A DNA stretch of 64,000 bases from an uncultured Christensenellaceae bacterium (GCA_910586905.1 CAJUIV010000001.1:273562-337561), one strand, 5' to 3'; positions 7,518 to 17,025 are shown, counted from the stretch's first letter. A program made the numbers and translations. Notes: generated by a model from the letters alone, not told the origin.

Positions 7518-9218
7518 ATGAACAAAAAACTGCTTACGCTTGTGTTGGCGTTGATAATGGTAGTAGCGATTGGATTGACTGCGTGTCAAGAACAAGTAAC
7601 GCTTACGCTATACGATTCCGACGGCAAAACCGTACTTAAAACGGTAAATGTAAAAAAAGGCGAGGCTCCCGTAAAGCCTGCAGACCCTCAAAAAGACGGA
7701 TTTACGTTTGACGGATGGTTTATAACTCCCACCAACAATACGCCTTACGATTTCACAAAGGCGCTTGACGAGGACGCCAAGGCGTACGCTCACTGGACGG
7801 ACAATAACTACGTAGACGATCGCGATTGGGTTATCGTGGGTAATATGCTCAGTTGGGACGATGCGTTGACAGACTCTCACTTCACGAAAAAGCAGGGAAC
7901 TAATAACGTCTTCGAACTAACGATGGATTTACATGTTGACGACGAATTCCAGCTTACCGTACTTTTGGAAAACGGAACTCTCGCTTATAAATCTAACGGC
8001 GCAAGAGCGTGCGGAAGTAACTTGAGCAAAGACGCCGAAGAATATATGGAGGCTAAAGGCAACGGCCTCGATGCCGCGGCGAATACGAATATTTTGGTTA
8101 AGAAAGACGGTAACTATACTTTGACGTTAACTACCGCAGCCGAAAACAGCGCTAACAAAATCGCCGTGAAACGTAACGGCGACGCAAAACCCGTAGAAGA
8201 AGTAGAAGTCGTTAACTACTACATAAAAGGTAAAAATATAACGAGTTGGCAAGACGTACACACTCCCGCGACAAGATTCTCTCTTTTAAACCAAAAACTG
8301 ACGTTGACGGTTTATTTGGCCGAAGGCGACGATTTTATGTTTACTGCCATAAAAACCAAAGGAGAAACTTCCTCTCAGCTTACCACTTATAATATAACGA
8401 ACTTAGACGCTGCGAGCGCTGCATTATTCAATAAGAACGGAAACAATATCAGCGTTAAAACTACCGGTTTTTATACCTTTACGCTTGATACCGATAGCAA
8501 GACTATCGAAGCGAAATTCGACGCCGAAAAACAACGCGACGAGTTGGTATGCTTTATCGACGGTAATATTTTAGGCGGAAAATACGGAGACTTTATGGAA
8601 GCCGTAAACGAAGCAAAATATAAGATGACCAAAAACGGAGACATCTACACTATAGAAGGCGTAGAACTTAAAGCAGGAGAAGAACTTATCGTACGTACTT
8701 ACAAGGCAAGCGAAACCGAATATACGTGGAATAATATCAACAAAACATTTAACGCGGATTATTTGCACGCCTCGGTAGGATTCGGCGCGGCAAGTAAGGA
8801 TAATCATAATGTAAAAGTAGGCGAAGACGGAACTTATAATATTACATTCGACGCTTATATGCAAACGGTAAGTATCGCCAAAGACGGAAAAGACGTTTAT
8901 ATAAAAGGCGATACGGTAAATAACTGGGAACACAAATTCCAAGACGAGTATAAGTTTACCGTTACGCAAGACGCCGCGGTATACGAACTTACCATAGAAC
9001 TTGCCGAAGGAGCTAAATTCGGTTTGGCTGTATACAACATTGGCGAATCCAGCGGAAACGGCGGATGGGTCGGCAGAGCGCAGCTCGGTACGGAAGGAAC
9101 CGCCAACAATATGTTCGGGGATTCGGGCGACCTTGCGTGCGCTACGGCGGGAACTTATAGATTGACCTATAACTACAAAACGAACACTCTCGATATTTAT
9201 ACCGTTACAGCGGAATAA
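7518..9218 (+). CDS. Starch-binding-like lipoprotein with InlB repeat
   Basis: A 566-residue exported lipoprotein: signal peptide with lipobox LTAC (Cys near residue 23), then an InlB/Listeria-Bacteroides repeat (GFTFDGWF...YAHW, ~45-92), then four similar beta-sandwich stretches beginning near WVIVGNMLSW, YYIKGKNITSW, VCFIDGNILGG and VYIKGDTVNNW. These look like carbohydrate-binding modules of the SusE/SusF or pullulanase-associated type. It probably holds glucan at the surface for the pullulanase and MalEFG importer nearby. Ribosome site AGGAGGA at 7507-7513. Regulation: promoter bracketed by twin palindromes. The binding target is inference from motifs and context. Confidence 0.75.
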   Translation: MNKKLLTLVLALIMVVAIGLTACQEQVTLTLYDSDGKTVLKTVNVKKGEAPVKPADPQKDGFTFDGWFITPTNNTPYDFTKALDEDAKAYAHWTDNNYVDDRDWVIVGNMLSWDDALTDSHFTKKQGTNNVFELTMDLHVDDEFQLTVLLENGTLAYKSNGARACGSNLSKDAEEYMEAKGNGLDAAANTNILVKKDGNYTLTLTTAAENSANKIAVKRNGDAKPVEEVEVVNYYIKGKNITSWQDVHTPATRFSLLNQKLTLTVYLAEGDDFMFTAIKTKGETSSQLTTYNITNLDAASAALFNKNGNNISVKTTGFYTFTLDTDSKTIEAKFDAEKQRDELVCFIDGNILGGKYGDFMEAVNEAKYKMTKNGDIYTIEGVELKAGEELIVRTYKASETEYTWNNINKTFNADYLHASVGFGAASKDNHNVKVGEDGTYNITFDAYMQTVSIAKDGKDVYIKGDTVNNWEHKFQDEYKFTVTQDAAVYELTIELAEGAKFGLAVYNIGESSGNGGWVGRAQLGTEGTANNMFGDSGDLACATAGTYRLTYNYKTNTLDIYTVTAE

Positions 9219-9236
9219 GTAACGTTCAAACAAAAA

Positions 9237-9260
9237 CTCCGCCGTCTAACGACGGCGGAG
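9237..9260 (-). terminator. Terminator between lipoprotein and lacI-type gene
   Basis: CTCCGCCGTC (9237-9246) pairs with GACGGCGGAG (9251-9260), loop TAAC. The T-run is on the minus strand (A5 at 9232-9236), so it chiefly ends the regulator gene. Confidence 0.75.
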
Positions 9261-9343
9261 AATGTTTGATACTGTACGGAAAACGTTTAGAGTCGATTAC
9301 TATCGAATGCAAGCGTTTGGGTAGTTATATAACTGATCCAAAA

Positions 9344-10147
9344 TCAAATTTTTATATCGTGGTTGAGCGCTTCCAAACGGTTGATAGTGATATCCAAGCA
9401 TTTCCACAGCAATTCGATTTTTTCTTGATTGAACGTATCGATCGTTAAGACGTCTTTAGCAAAACGCTTTGCGTATTCTCCAAGCGTTTCGCCAAGGGCG
9501 ACTACGTTGCAATCTGCAATGGTTGACGTAAAATCGAAATTATCCGCAAAAACAATTTCGGGAAAAACCGACATGGCGTCCTTTTTTAAAGGTTCGCAGT
9601 TAAGAGGTAAGCTGACGACTTTGTAATTGTTTTCACCGTATATTTTGTCGGCTACGGTCTTGACTTTGAGATAGTCGATCGTAATTTGATAAAACAGTTC
9701 GTTATTTGCAAGTTTGGAATCCAATGCGATAAGCGGACAAAAGTTTACTTCTCCGAGTTCGCGGAAAAATTGCTCGTCCACGTTGTAGCAAATTACCGCG
9801 TCGCTGCTTGAAAAGCTTTTTATTTCTTTGCCTGCGGCAATTTGCAGCCAATACCCTTTAGAGGATAAAAACTTGTACAGTCTCTCGGTTGCGCGCATTG
9901 CTTCGGCTTTGTAAAGCGGAGATTTATTTCTTCCGACGAATAGCGTAACAATATTGGTTTTACCGCTGGAAATACACTTAGCCGTAAAGTTAATACGGTA
10001 TTGGTGGAGGTTTACGATTTGCAATATTTTTTGTCTCGTAGCTTCGCTTATACATTGGTCTTCGCGGTTATTCAGTACATAACTGACGGTAGCAATGGAT
10101 ACGCCCGCTTCTTTGGCGATATCGCGTATAGTCATCTTTTTACTCAT
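9344..10147 (-). CDS. LacI-family transcriptional regulator, short form
   Basis: N-terminal HTH reads TIRDIAKEAGVSIATVSYVL (within residues 6-26) with a hinge helix, typical of LacI/GalR. The protein is 267 residues, some 60 shorter than usual, so the sugar-sensing domain is reduced or divergent. It is divergent from the GH13-malEFG operon and likely represses it and/or the lipoprotein promoter at 7430. The minus-strand promoter puts the transcript start only ~3 nt before the ATG at 10147 and no Shine-Dalgarno is seen, so translation may be leaderless; the ATG at 10135 is an alternative. Confidence 0.85.
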   Translation of the reverse strand: MSKKMTIRDIAKEAGVSIATVSYVLNNREDQCISEATRQKILQIVNLHQYRINFTAKCISSGKTNIVTLFVGRNKSPLYKAEAMRATERLYKFLSSKGYWLQIAAGKEIKSFSSSDAVICYNVDEQFFRELGEVNFCPLIALDSKLANNELFYQITIDYLKVKTVADKIYGENNYKVVSLPLNCEPLKKDAMSVFPEIVFADNFDFTSTIADCNVVALGETLGEYAKRFAKDVLTIDTFNQEKIELLWKCLDITINRLEALNHDIKI

Positions 10148-10156
10148 AATATCAAA

Positions 10157-10198
10157 ATTGTAACATTTGATTTGTCAAATGTCAACAGCAAATATAAT
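10157..10198. promoter_or_regulatory. Divergent promoters with shared operator-like inverted repeat
   Basis: Minus strand: TTGACA (10180-10185), 17-bp spacer, TACAAT (10157-10162) for the LacI gene. Plus strand: TTGTCA (10172-10177), 15-bp spacer, TATAAT (10193-10198) for the GH13 operon. An 8+4+8 inverted repeat (ACATTTGA/TCAAATGT, 10163-10182) fills the minus spacer and overlaps the plus -35, well placed for one repressor to shut both. Confidence 0.65.
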
Positions 10199-10210
10199 AA
10201 GGGAGTTTAA

Positions 10211-11893
10211 ATGAATTTACAAGCAATTTATCACAGACCCGAAAGCAACTATTGTTTTGCTTCGTCGCAAAAAGAACTTACTCTGCGATTACGCTTTGCA
10301 AAAGGCGAAAAGATAGAGTTCGTATCGGTTTTATACAATACTAAATATGCGATTGCCGAAAAACAATTCGAAAGCGAAATGGAGTTGTTTCTTTCCGACA
10401 ATCTTTTTGACTATTATACCGTTACGCTTGCTCTTGCAGACAGTCGCGTTTCATACGTTTTCAAACTTCGAGTCGGCGGCAAAAACTATTTTTATTGCGA
10501 AGACGGAGTTGTGGAAAATTACGACTTTAATTATGCGTATTTCAATAGTTTTCAATTCGCATATATTCACGACAGCGACGTTATCAAAAATGCGGAGTGG
10601 CTTAATAACGCCGTATTTTATCAAATTTTCGTAGACAGATTTTACAAAGCGTCGAAAAAAGACGAAAGTTACATAACAAACGATTGGAAGGATTTGCCGA
10701 CGCCGAAATCTTTCCTGGGCGGAGATTTAGACGGTATACGGCAAAAATTGCCTTACGTTAAATCGCTTGGGGTCAATGCGCTTTATCTTACGCCTATATT
10801 TAAAAGTAAATCCAATCACAAATATAATATCAGCGACTATTACGAAGTAGACGAAATGTTCGGAGGCGAAGAGGCTTTTGCTCGTTTGGCAGAAGCCTGC
10901 CGCAGTATGGACATAAAAATAGTTTTGGACGCGGTATTCAATCATGTAAGCGAAGATTTCGCTCCTTTTCGCGACGTAGTAAAGAATGGAAAGAAATCGC
11001 GGTATTTCGATTGGTTCGTTATAAACGGCGATACGATACAAGACGGCTACGCGTGTTTTGCGGCGTGCTCAGATATGCCTAAATTAAATACGGACAACGC
11101 GGAAGTGCAAAGGTATTTTATCGACGTCGCATTATATTGGACGAAAAAATACGGTATAGACGGTTGGCGTTTAGACGTGTCGGACGAAGTATCGCACGAG
11201 TTTTGGCGTAGCTTCCGCAAAGAAATCAAAAAGGTCGATCCGAATTGCGTACTCATAGGCGAGAACTGGCACAACAGCGAAAACTATCTTGGCGGCGATC
11301 AGTTTGACGGCATAATGAACTACGCTATAACCAAGCAGATGATGGACTATTGGGTATCGTCAACGATTGATGAAAAACAGCTTGCCGAAAGACTTTCGGG
11401 ACAGTTTGCAAGGTACAGCGACGTTACGAACGCTATGATGTTTAACTTGTTGGATTGCCACGATACTCACAGGTTTTATACATTGCTCGGTTGCGATAAA
11501 AATAAATTGATGTGCGCTATAGCGACTATGATATTTATTCCAGGAAGTTACAGTTTGTACTACGGTACTGAAATATTGACGGAGGGAGGATTCGATCCTG
11601 ATAGCAGAAGGGCCTTTGATTGGGAGAAATTGCAACGAGACGATATACAAGAGTTTTGGGAAGGTTTAAAACAAGTTTTAGCCTTAAAACGGCAGCCGGC
11701 TATTAAAAACGGCAAGGTAAAGTTTTACGAACAAAACGGTTTGTTCGTTATCGAACGCTATTGCGACGAACAAAATTTGAAACTTAAAGTATGTAAAAAA
11801 TCCGTTCGTATCAGCGCGGACGGAGCGTTGACGTTTAACGTTGACAAATATTTTAACGACAACTCTTTTGTTGTCGAAGGGAGGCTTGTATGA
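10211..11893 (+). CDS. GH13 alpha-glycosidase (neopullulanase/cyclomaltodextrinase type)
   Basis: A 560-residue cytoplasmic enzyme (no signal peptide) with an N-terminal beta domain (~1-120) followed by the GH13 barrel. Catalytic residues are visible: nucleophile Asp322 in DGWRLDV, acid/base Glu351 in LIGENWH and Asp418 in LLDCHDTHR. The N-terminal domain plus barrel is the layout of neopullulanase/maltogenic amylase (GH13_20). It probably hydrolyses maltodextrins imported by MalEFG. Ribosome site GGGAG just before the ATG; its stop overlaps the malE start by 4 nt, so the genes are co-translated. Confidence 0.88.
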   Translation: MNLQAIYHRPESNYCFASSQKELTLRLRFAKGEKIEFVSVLYNTKYAIAEKQFESEMELFLSDNLFDYYTVTLALADSRVSYVFKLRVGGKNYFYCEDGVVENYDFNYAYFNSFQFAYIHDSDVIKNAEWLNNAVFYQIFVDRFYKASKKDESYITNDWKDLPTPKSFLGGDLDGIRQKLPYVKSLGVNALYLTPIFKSKSNHKYNISDYYEVDEMFGGEEAFARLAEACRSMDIKIVLDAVFNHVSEDFAPFRDVVKNGKKSRYFDWFVINGDTIQDGYACFAACSDMPKLNTDNAEVQRYFIDVALYWTKKYGIDGWRLDVSDEVSHEFWRSFRKEIKKVDPNCVLIGENWHNSENYLGGDQFDGIMNYAITKQMMDYWVSSTIDEKQLAERLSGQFARYSDVTNAMMFNLLDCHDTHRFYTLLGCDKNKLMCAIATMIFIPGSYSLYYGTEILTEGGFDPDSRRAFDWEKLQRDDIQEFWEGLKQVLALKRQPAIKNGKVKFYEQNGLFVIERYCDEQNLKLKVCKKSVRISADGALTFNVDKYFNDNSFVVEGRLV

Positions 11894-13299
11894 AAAAAGT
11901 ATGGTCAGTTGTCTTGGCGGCGTTACTTGTCGTGTGCGCATGCGTTTCTCTGATTTCGTGCGGCAAAGGCGGCAAGGAGATAATTATACGCGTGCTGGAA
12001 AACGATACCGCGAAAGACAAAGGATATTTGGATTATTTGCTTAACGCTTTTAACGAGAAGTACAAAGACCAAAACGTTAAAGCAGTGGACGCAAATATGG
12101 ACGAGTATTGCGATTTGGAAAACGACGGACCTTACGGTTACGGTCCGGACGTGCTGTACCAGGCGAACGATATACTAATGAAGTACGTTAACGGTAAGCA
12201 CATTTTACCTATAGAAATAAGCGAATTGGATTGCTACGAGCATATTCCGCAAAACGCGTGGGACGCTTACAAGGCTAATGTCGAAGGACGCGACGTTTAT
12301 TGCGGAGTGCCTGTCAACGTTCAGCAACCGTTGTTGTTTTACCGTAAGGATATGTTGCCTGATAATTGGAAGACGGATTGGGACAAGAATAATAACGATA
12401 TTCCCGATATGGTTGAATTTTGGACGGAAATGTATCGTTACAGCAAATCTATACGCGATACGGATAAGAGTAAGTTCGGCTACGCCGTTAACCTTACGAA
12501 CGAGTACTTTAACAGCGGATTTTTATTTTCCTACGGCGCGTATGTATTCGGAAATAACAATACCGACGACAAAGACATAGGTCTTGCTTCCGGCGACGCG
12601 AAAATAGGCGCTAAGATTATTTGGGATTTGGCAGGGCTTATGGATTTGAAATGCGCGGACGAAAGTTTTACTAACGCCCGTACGACGATGTTGGCAAACG
12701 GTACGATATTCGCTAACGTATGTACTCCGGATATAACGACGCAATTTTTAAAAGATTTGGCTTTGGAGTATAAAAAACAAGGATTGTCCGAAGAGCAAGC
12801 CAACGAAAAAGCCAACGAAAATCTGATACTTACCACGTTGCCTAAGCTGCCTAAAAACGGAGATATAACCGTTGAACAGGACGTGACGGACGAAACGCTT
12901 TGGATGTCGCAAAAAACAATGGGCGGCGTCAACGGTTATGGCATATCCAGTTATGCTAAAAACAGAGAGTGGTCTTTAAAATTCGTTGAGTTTGCAACCA
13001 GTCTCGAAATGGTAACTAAACGTCAAGAATTGCTCGGTATCGTTCCCGCACGCGACGACGCTTTAACTAACGAAGACGACATTGCTACCAAAATTACTTT
13101 TCAAAATCTTAACGACGGAACGCTAGTAGTTATGCCGTCTATATCGTCGGTACGCGCGATTTGGACGCCTATAAAATCTTGCTTTAAAACGATTGCTACG
13201 GACGGATGCGGAAAAAGAACGTTCAGCATTGACGATATGCAAACAGAGTTAAACAAAATGGTGGCAAATATCAAATCTCAAATCGAGACGCTTCAATAA
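11890..13299 (+). CDS. Maltodextrin-type ABC transporter substrate-binding lipoprotein
   Basis: A 469-residue extracellular solute-binding protein, family 1. The signal peptide ends in a lipobox-like LISCGKG (Cys ~25). The body has the MalE-like pattern, including PVNVQQPLLFYRKDML and the hinge segments. It starts inside the stop of the GH13 gene (ATGA) with GGGAGG at 11879-11884. The substrate is inferred to be malto-oligosaccharides from the neighbouring enzyme and permeases. Confidence 0.85.
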   Translation: MKKVWSVVLAALLVVCACVSLISCGKGGKEIIIRVLENDTAKDKGYLDYLLNAFNEKYKDQNVKAVDANMDEYCDLENDGPYGYGPDVLYQANDILMKYVNGKHILPIEISELDCYEHIPQNAWDAYKANVEGRDVYCGVPVNVQQPLLFYRKDMLPDNWKTDWDKNNNDIPDMVEFWTEMYRYSKSIRDTDKSKFGYAVNLTNEYFNSGFLFSYGAYVFGNNNTDDKDIGLASGDAKIGAKIIWDLAGLMDLKCADESFTNARTTMLANGTIFANVCTPDITTQFLKDLALEYKKQGLSEEQANEKANENLILTTLPKLPKNGDITVEQDVTDETLWMSQKTMGGVNGYGISSYAKNREWSLKFVEFATSLEMVTKRQELLGIVPARDDALTNEDDIATKITFQNLNDGTLVVMPSISSVRAIWTPIKSCFKTIATDGCGKRTFSIDDMQTELNKMVANIKSQIETLQ

Positions 13300-13306
13300 T
13301 ATAGTT

Positions 13307-14671
13307 ATGAGCAAAGAAAAAACAAAAATAAACGTTTTTACTAAAATCGGAAATCGGTTTAAAAACGGAATAAACGGTTTAAAACTATTTTTTAAAAAAT
13401 GCGGACGCGAAACGTATTCGTCAATGGCGTTTATGGGATTGGGACAAATTCTCAACGGGCAGTTCGTAAAGGGGATATTGTACGCTCTTGCCGAAGTCGC
13501 TATTGTCGTATATTTTGCGTTGACGGGCGTTAAAGATTTTATAGGATTTTTTACGCTTGGTACCACTAAAGCGGACGCTTGGCTGCAACTAGCAGGCGAC
13601 AATTCCGTTATAATGCTTCTTCGCGGCATTTTGTCTTGGATAGTTTTGACGGTTACTGTCGCGTTGTATTTATCGTGTATAAAAGACGCCAATAAATACG
13701 CAGAGATAAAGGGCGTTGGTAACGTGCCGTCGTTTCGCGACGATTTAAGTTCTTTGTTGAACAAAAACTTTTTCAAGATCGCTTTAGCGTTACCACTCAT
13801 AGGCGTGGCTATATTCAACGTTTTACCGATAGTATTTATGATTTTGATCGCCTTTACCAACTACGGCGGAGAAATAGTGCCTCCCGAATTGGTAGACTGG
13901 TCGTTTGACAGTTTTAGAAAGCTTATAGCTCTTGGCGATTTTTCCCAAACTTTCGGCAGAATATTGGCATGGAATTTTCTGTGGGCGACAGCGTCTACCG
14001 CGTTCAATTATTTTGCAGGATTGGGTTTGGCTCTTTTGTACAACAAAAAGTGCGTAAAAGGCAAAGCAATATGGAGAGCTTTTCCGATACTTGCTTACGC
14101 CGTACCCGGATTTATAACGTTGCTTGCTTTTCAATTTATGTTTAGCAACGGCGGACCTATCAACAATATGATAGTTAATAACGGCGGACAGATTGTAGAC
14201 TTTTTGGGTATCAACTCGAAATGGATAGCTCGCGGTATAGGATTTTTCGTTAACGCCTGGCTGTCGATTCCTTCTATAATGCTGCTTGCGACGGGTATTC
14301 TTACCAATATAAATACCGACTTGTACGAAGCGGCGCGCATCGACGGCGCAAACGGTTTCGTTCAGTTCCGCAAAATAACGCTTCCTTTCGTTCTGTTTTC
14401 TACAACCCCGGTTCTTATATCTCAGTTCGTAGGTAATTTTAACAACTTCGGAGTGTTTTACTTCTTGCGTAAGGATATTCTGACAGACGGATATTTGGCA
14501 GCAAACGATACCGACTTGCTTATAAACTGGCTTTACCGGTTGTCCATCGACAATAACTACTACGGAGTAGGCGCGGCGATCAGTTTGATTATTTTCGTTA
14601 TAACTTCAGTAATAAGTTTGATAGTCTACGTTCGTTCTTCGGCGTATAAAAGGGAGGATACTTTTAAATGA
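13307..14671 (+). CDS. malF: Maltodextrin ABC permease, MalF type
   Basis: A 454-residue inner-membrane permease. An N-terminal extension with two or three helices precedes the binding-protein-dependent transport domain, as in MalF. The cytoplasmic EAA loop that docks the ATPase is EAARIDGANGFVQFRKITLP. It follows malE by 7 nt and has no clear Shine-Dalgarno, so translation is probably coupled. The next gene overlaps by 4 nt. No ATPase gene is nearby; a shared MsmX-like ATPase elsewhere is likely. Confidence 0.88.
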   Translation: MSKEKTKINVFTKIGNRFKNGINGLKLFFKKCGRETYSSMAFMGLGQILNGQFVKGILYALAEVAIVVYFALTGVKDFIGFFTLGTTKADAWLQLAGDNSVIMLLRGILSWIVLTVTVALYLSCIKDANKYAEIKGVGNVPSFRDDLSSLLNKNFFKIALALPLIGVAIFNVLPIVFMILIAFTNYGGEIVPPELVDWSFDSFRKLIALGDFSQTFGRILAWNFLWATASTAFNYFAGLGLALLYNKKCVKGKAIWRAFPILAYAVPGFITLLAFQFMFSNGGPINNMIVNNGGQIVDFLGINSKWIARGIGFFVNAWLSIPSIMLLATGILTNINTDLYEAARIDGANGFVQFRKITLPFVLFSTTPVLISQFVGNFNNFGVFYFLRKDILTDGYLAANDTDLLINWLYRLSIDNNYYGVGAAISLIIFVITSVISLIVYVRSSAYKREDTFK

Positions 14672-15510
14672 GAAAACCCGGAATTCGAGCAAAAAAAGTT
14701 GCGGACAGTTGTCTTACATACGCTATATTGACCGTAGTGTCTATGGTATTTCTTTTTCCGATTTTATGGCTCGTTCTGAGTTGCTTTTCGGCAAACGGAA
14801 GTATATACAGCTTTAACGGATTTTTTCCGACCAGTTTTTCGTTCGACAGTTTCAAAAATCTGTTTACGGATACTAAAACGTACAACTATCCGAGTTGGTT
14901 CGGCTATACTTTGCTGGTTGCTGTAATAAGCAGCGTAGTAGGAACGTTATTGGTAATATTGACGGCTTTTACAATTTCCTCTTTTCAGTTTTCGGGACGT
15001 AAATTTTTGATGAAGGGCGCGTTGGTTCTCGGAATGTTTCCGTCCTTTATGGGCATGACGGCAGTATATCTTCTTATGACGCAATTCGGCTTTATCAACA
15101 ATCATGTAGGACTTGCCCTTATTTACGCAGGCGGAGCGCCTATGGGATATTTGGTTCAAAAGGGCTTTTTCGATACTATTCCCAGTTCTATTTACGAGGC
15201 GGCGAGGATAGACGGCGCAAGTAATCTGCATATTTTTTGCACGATTACTTTGCCTCTTTCCAAACCCATTATCGTATATACTCTTCTTACCCAGTTTGCG
15301 TGGCCCTGGAGCGACTTTATTTTGCCTAAGTTGTTGCTTAAAGATCGCGAATTGTGGACGGTAGCTGTCGGACTTATGTCTTTGCCGGAAACGGAATTCG
15401 CGCGCTTTGCCGCGGGTTCGGTATTTATAGCGGTACCGATAGTAATTTTGTATTTCTTCCTGTCGAAATATTTGATTAACGGACTTTCCGCAGGAGCGGT
15501 TAAGGGGTGA
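14668..15510 (+). CDS. malG: Maltodextrin ABC permease, MalG type
   Basis: A 280-residue permease with six predicted membrane helices and the EAA loop EAARIDGASNLHIFCTITLP. It overlaps malF by ATGA and has GGGAGG at 14653-14658. The typical C-terminal ...LINGLSAGAVKG ending of MalG/carbohydrate permeases is present. It forms the translocation pore with the preceding permease. Confidence 0.9.
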   Translation: MRKPGIRAKKVADSCLTYAILTVVSMVFLFPILWLVLSCFSANGSIYSFNGFFPTSFSFDSFKNLFTDTKTYNYPSWFGYTLLVAVISSVVGTLLVILTAFTISSFQFSGRKFLMKGALVLGMFPSFMGMTAVYLLMTQFGFINNHVGLALIYAGGAPMGYLVQKGFFDTIPSSIYEAARIDGASNLHIFCTITLPLSKPIIVYTLLTQFAWPWSDFILPKLLLKDRELWTVAVGLMSLPETEFARFAAGSVFIAVPIVILYFFLSKYLINGLSAGAVKG

Positions 15511-15603
15511 TTAACGAAAACGCCTAGCGGTGCGGGATTCGGAAACTGCAAGCCGAAGTCCGCGCGCTCAAGCGTTGTAGGTTTTCATATTTTTTTCCAA
15601 AAG

Positions 15604-15636
15604 TTACGGACGGAAACAAAACCGTCCGTAATTTTT
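15604..15636 (+). terminator. Terminator of the GH13-malEFG operon
   Basis: TTACGGACGG (15604-15613) pairs with CCGTCCGTAA (15622-15631), then TTTTT. Confidence 0.85.
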
Positions 15637-15650
15637 GTGTGTACAAATCG

Positions 15651-15678
15651 TTGCGTTTCTGCGGCGGTATGATATAAT
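15651..15678 (+). promoter_or_regulatory. Promoter of the ZIP transporter gene
   Basis: TTGCGT (15651-15656), 16-bp spacer, TATAAT (15673-15678). Confidence 0.65.
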
Positions 15679-15684
15679 AAAGCA

Positions 15685-15891
15685 GGCAAGGGAATTAAAT
15701 CGTGTTTAAGTACTCCTTAATACGCGGAATGAGATTCTGTTGGAATATCGTTGTTTTGCTGTATTCTTAGTTAAGTTCTGCAAAACCAAATTGTTTATTA
15801 AGAATCAACTTTAGGCGTCTGAGAACGTAATCTCGGAAGATATTTCAAAACTTAGCGCATTGCAAAAGACAAATGAGGTAATCCTAAATAT
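15685..15891 (+). promoter_or_regulatory. Long 5' leader of the ZIP transporter mRNA
   Basis: About 205 nt separate the predicted transcript start from the ATG, with no ORF. ATTCTTA near 15762 can pair with TAAGAAT near 15800, so the leader is likely folded. I could not match it to the Mn (yybP-ykoY) or NiCo/czcD riboswitch consensus. Regulation by metal is only a suggestion from the gene it precedes. Confidence 0.35.
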
Positions 15892-16752
15892 ATGAATTAT
15901 TTGGCGATAATTGTTATAACTTTTATTTCGGGCGTTATAGGCACGGGGCTGGGCGGAATAGTCGGCGCAGTGCTTCGCCGCGAATCGAATAAAATAGTGA
16001 GTTTGCTTCTGTCTTTTGCCGCGGGAATAATGCTTGCCGTCGTATGCTTCGATTTGATGAGCGAACCTTTGGAAATGATGAAAGAAGGCATACTCGGCTG
16101 GTACGCTCCGTTTATAGTGGTCGCTTCCGTAGGAATTGGATACGCGGTAGTATATCTCTTAAATTTCGTTATAGATAAAAGAACAAACCGAGAAGTAGTG
16201 CATATAGACGAAAATCATCCGCAAACCGCCGACGACTTGGACGAGCTTATTCACTCGAATCATTTGGAAACGCACAAAAACGAAAAATCTAATTTGTTTA
16301 TTGCCGGACTTGTAATGATGTTTGCAATAGCGCTGCATAATTTGCCGGAAGGCATGGTTATAGGCGCTTCTTACGCTATAACGCCCGATATAACCGCTAA
16401 CTTATTTTCCGGCAGCGGATTTATTATGGCTATAGTTATCGGTTTGCACAATATACCCGAAGGAATGGCGGTGTCCGTTCCGCTTGTTTCCGGCGGAATG
16501 GGCAAAGTTAAAGCGGTGCTGCTAACGGCTTTAAGCGGTTTGCCTACCGTATTCGGAGCTTTGATTGGATACGCTATAGGCGGAATTAACGAAATAATGC
16601 TGGTTATTTCTTTGGGCTTTGCAAGCGGCGCAATGCTGTACGTCGTTTTCGGCGAGCTGCTGCCCGAATCTATATTGATGTGGAAAAGCAAACTGCCTGC
16701 GCTTTCCGTATTTATCGGCGTGTTGGTAGGGTTTTTGCTGGTAATGTTTTAG
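15892..16752 (+). CDS. ZIP-family divalent metal transporter
   Basis: A 286-residue membrane protein with eight predicted helices. Helix 4 and 5 metal sites read HNLPEGM and HNIPEGMA, the hallmark of bacterial ZIP/ZupT proteins. A central soluble loop is rich in His, Asp and Glu (residues ~98-145). It imports zinc or other divalent metals; selectivity is not determinable. Ribosome site GAGG before the ATG. Confidence 0.92.
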   Translation: MNYLAIIVITFISGVIGTGLGGIVGAVLRRESNKIVSLLLSFAAGIMLAVVCFDLMSEPLEMMKEGILGWYAPFIVVASVGIGYAVVYLLNFVIDKRTNREVVHIDENHPQTADDLDELIHSNHLETHKNEKSNLFIAGLVMMFAIALHNLPEGMVIGASYAITPDITANLFSGSGFIMAIVIGLHNIPEGMAVSVPLVSGGMGKVKAVLLTALSGLPTVFGALIGYAIGGINEIMLVISLGFASGAMLYVVFGELLPESILMWKSKLPALSVFIGVLVGFLLVMF

Positions 16753-16884
16753 TAACGCGCGTTTTGTCCGTCGTTTGATAAATATGTAAAAGCCGCTTGA
16801 TTCAATAGTCTTTATTAGCGGCTGTCGTTTCAGATAATGTATGCTTGGTAGTATGCAAAATAAATGAAAATCGTTTAAATATTA

Positions 16885-16913
16885 TTGACTAATTTTATTT
16901 TTTTTGTTATTCT
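16885..16913 (+). promoter_or_regulatory. tRNA-Ser promoter
   Basis: TTGACT (16885-16890), 17-bp spacer, TATTCT (16908-16913), just upstream of the tRNA. Confidence 0.65.
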
Positions 16914-16936
16914 ATTTAGGCGAATAAAACCGATAT

Positions 16937-17025
16937 GGAGAGATGGTCGAGCGGTTTAAGGCACACGCTTGGAAAGCGTGCGAGGTTAACAGCCTCCGCA
17001 GGTTCAAATCCTGTTCTCTCCGCCA
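16937..17025 (+). tRNA. tRNA-Ser (anticodon GGA)
   Basis: Acceptor GGAGAGA (16937) pairs with TCTCTCC (17015-17021), discriminator G, encoded CCA. The anticodon loop TTGGAAA gives GGA (reads UCC/UCU). A long variable arm, typical of tRNA-Ser, is present. An integrase gene lies just downstream on the opposite strand, so the 3' end is the likely attachment site. Confidence 0.97.

Noticed and set aside
8571..9233. 220-codon ORF antisense to the lipoprotein gene
   Set aside because: Mirrors the codon pattern of the real gene, no ribosome site, no recognisable motif.
12531..12932. 133-codon minus-strand ORF over malE
   Set aside because: Shadow frame inside a confidently called gene.
13249..13860. 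203-codon minus-strand ORF over malF
   Set aside because: Shadow of malE/malF; MalF motifs on the plus strand are clear.
15685..15891. Known Mn or NiCo riboswitch
   Set aside because: No match by eye to the conserved cores of those classes; kept only as an unassigned leader.
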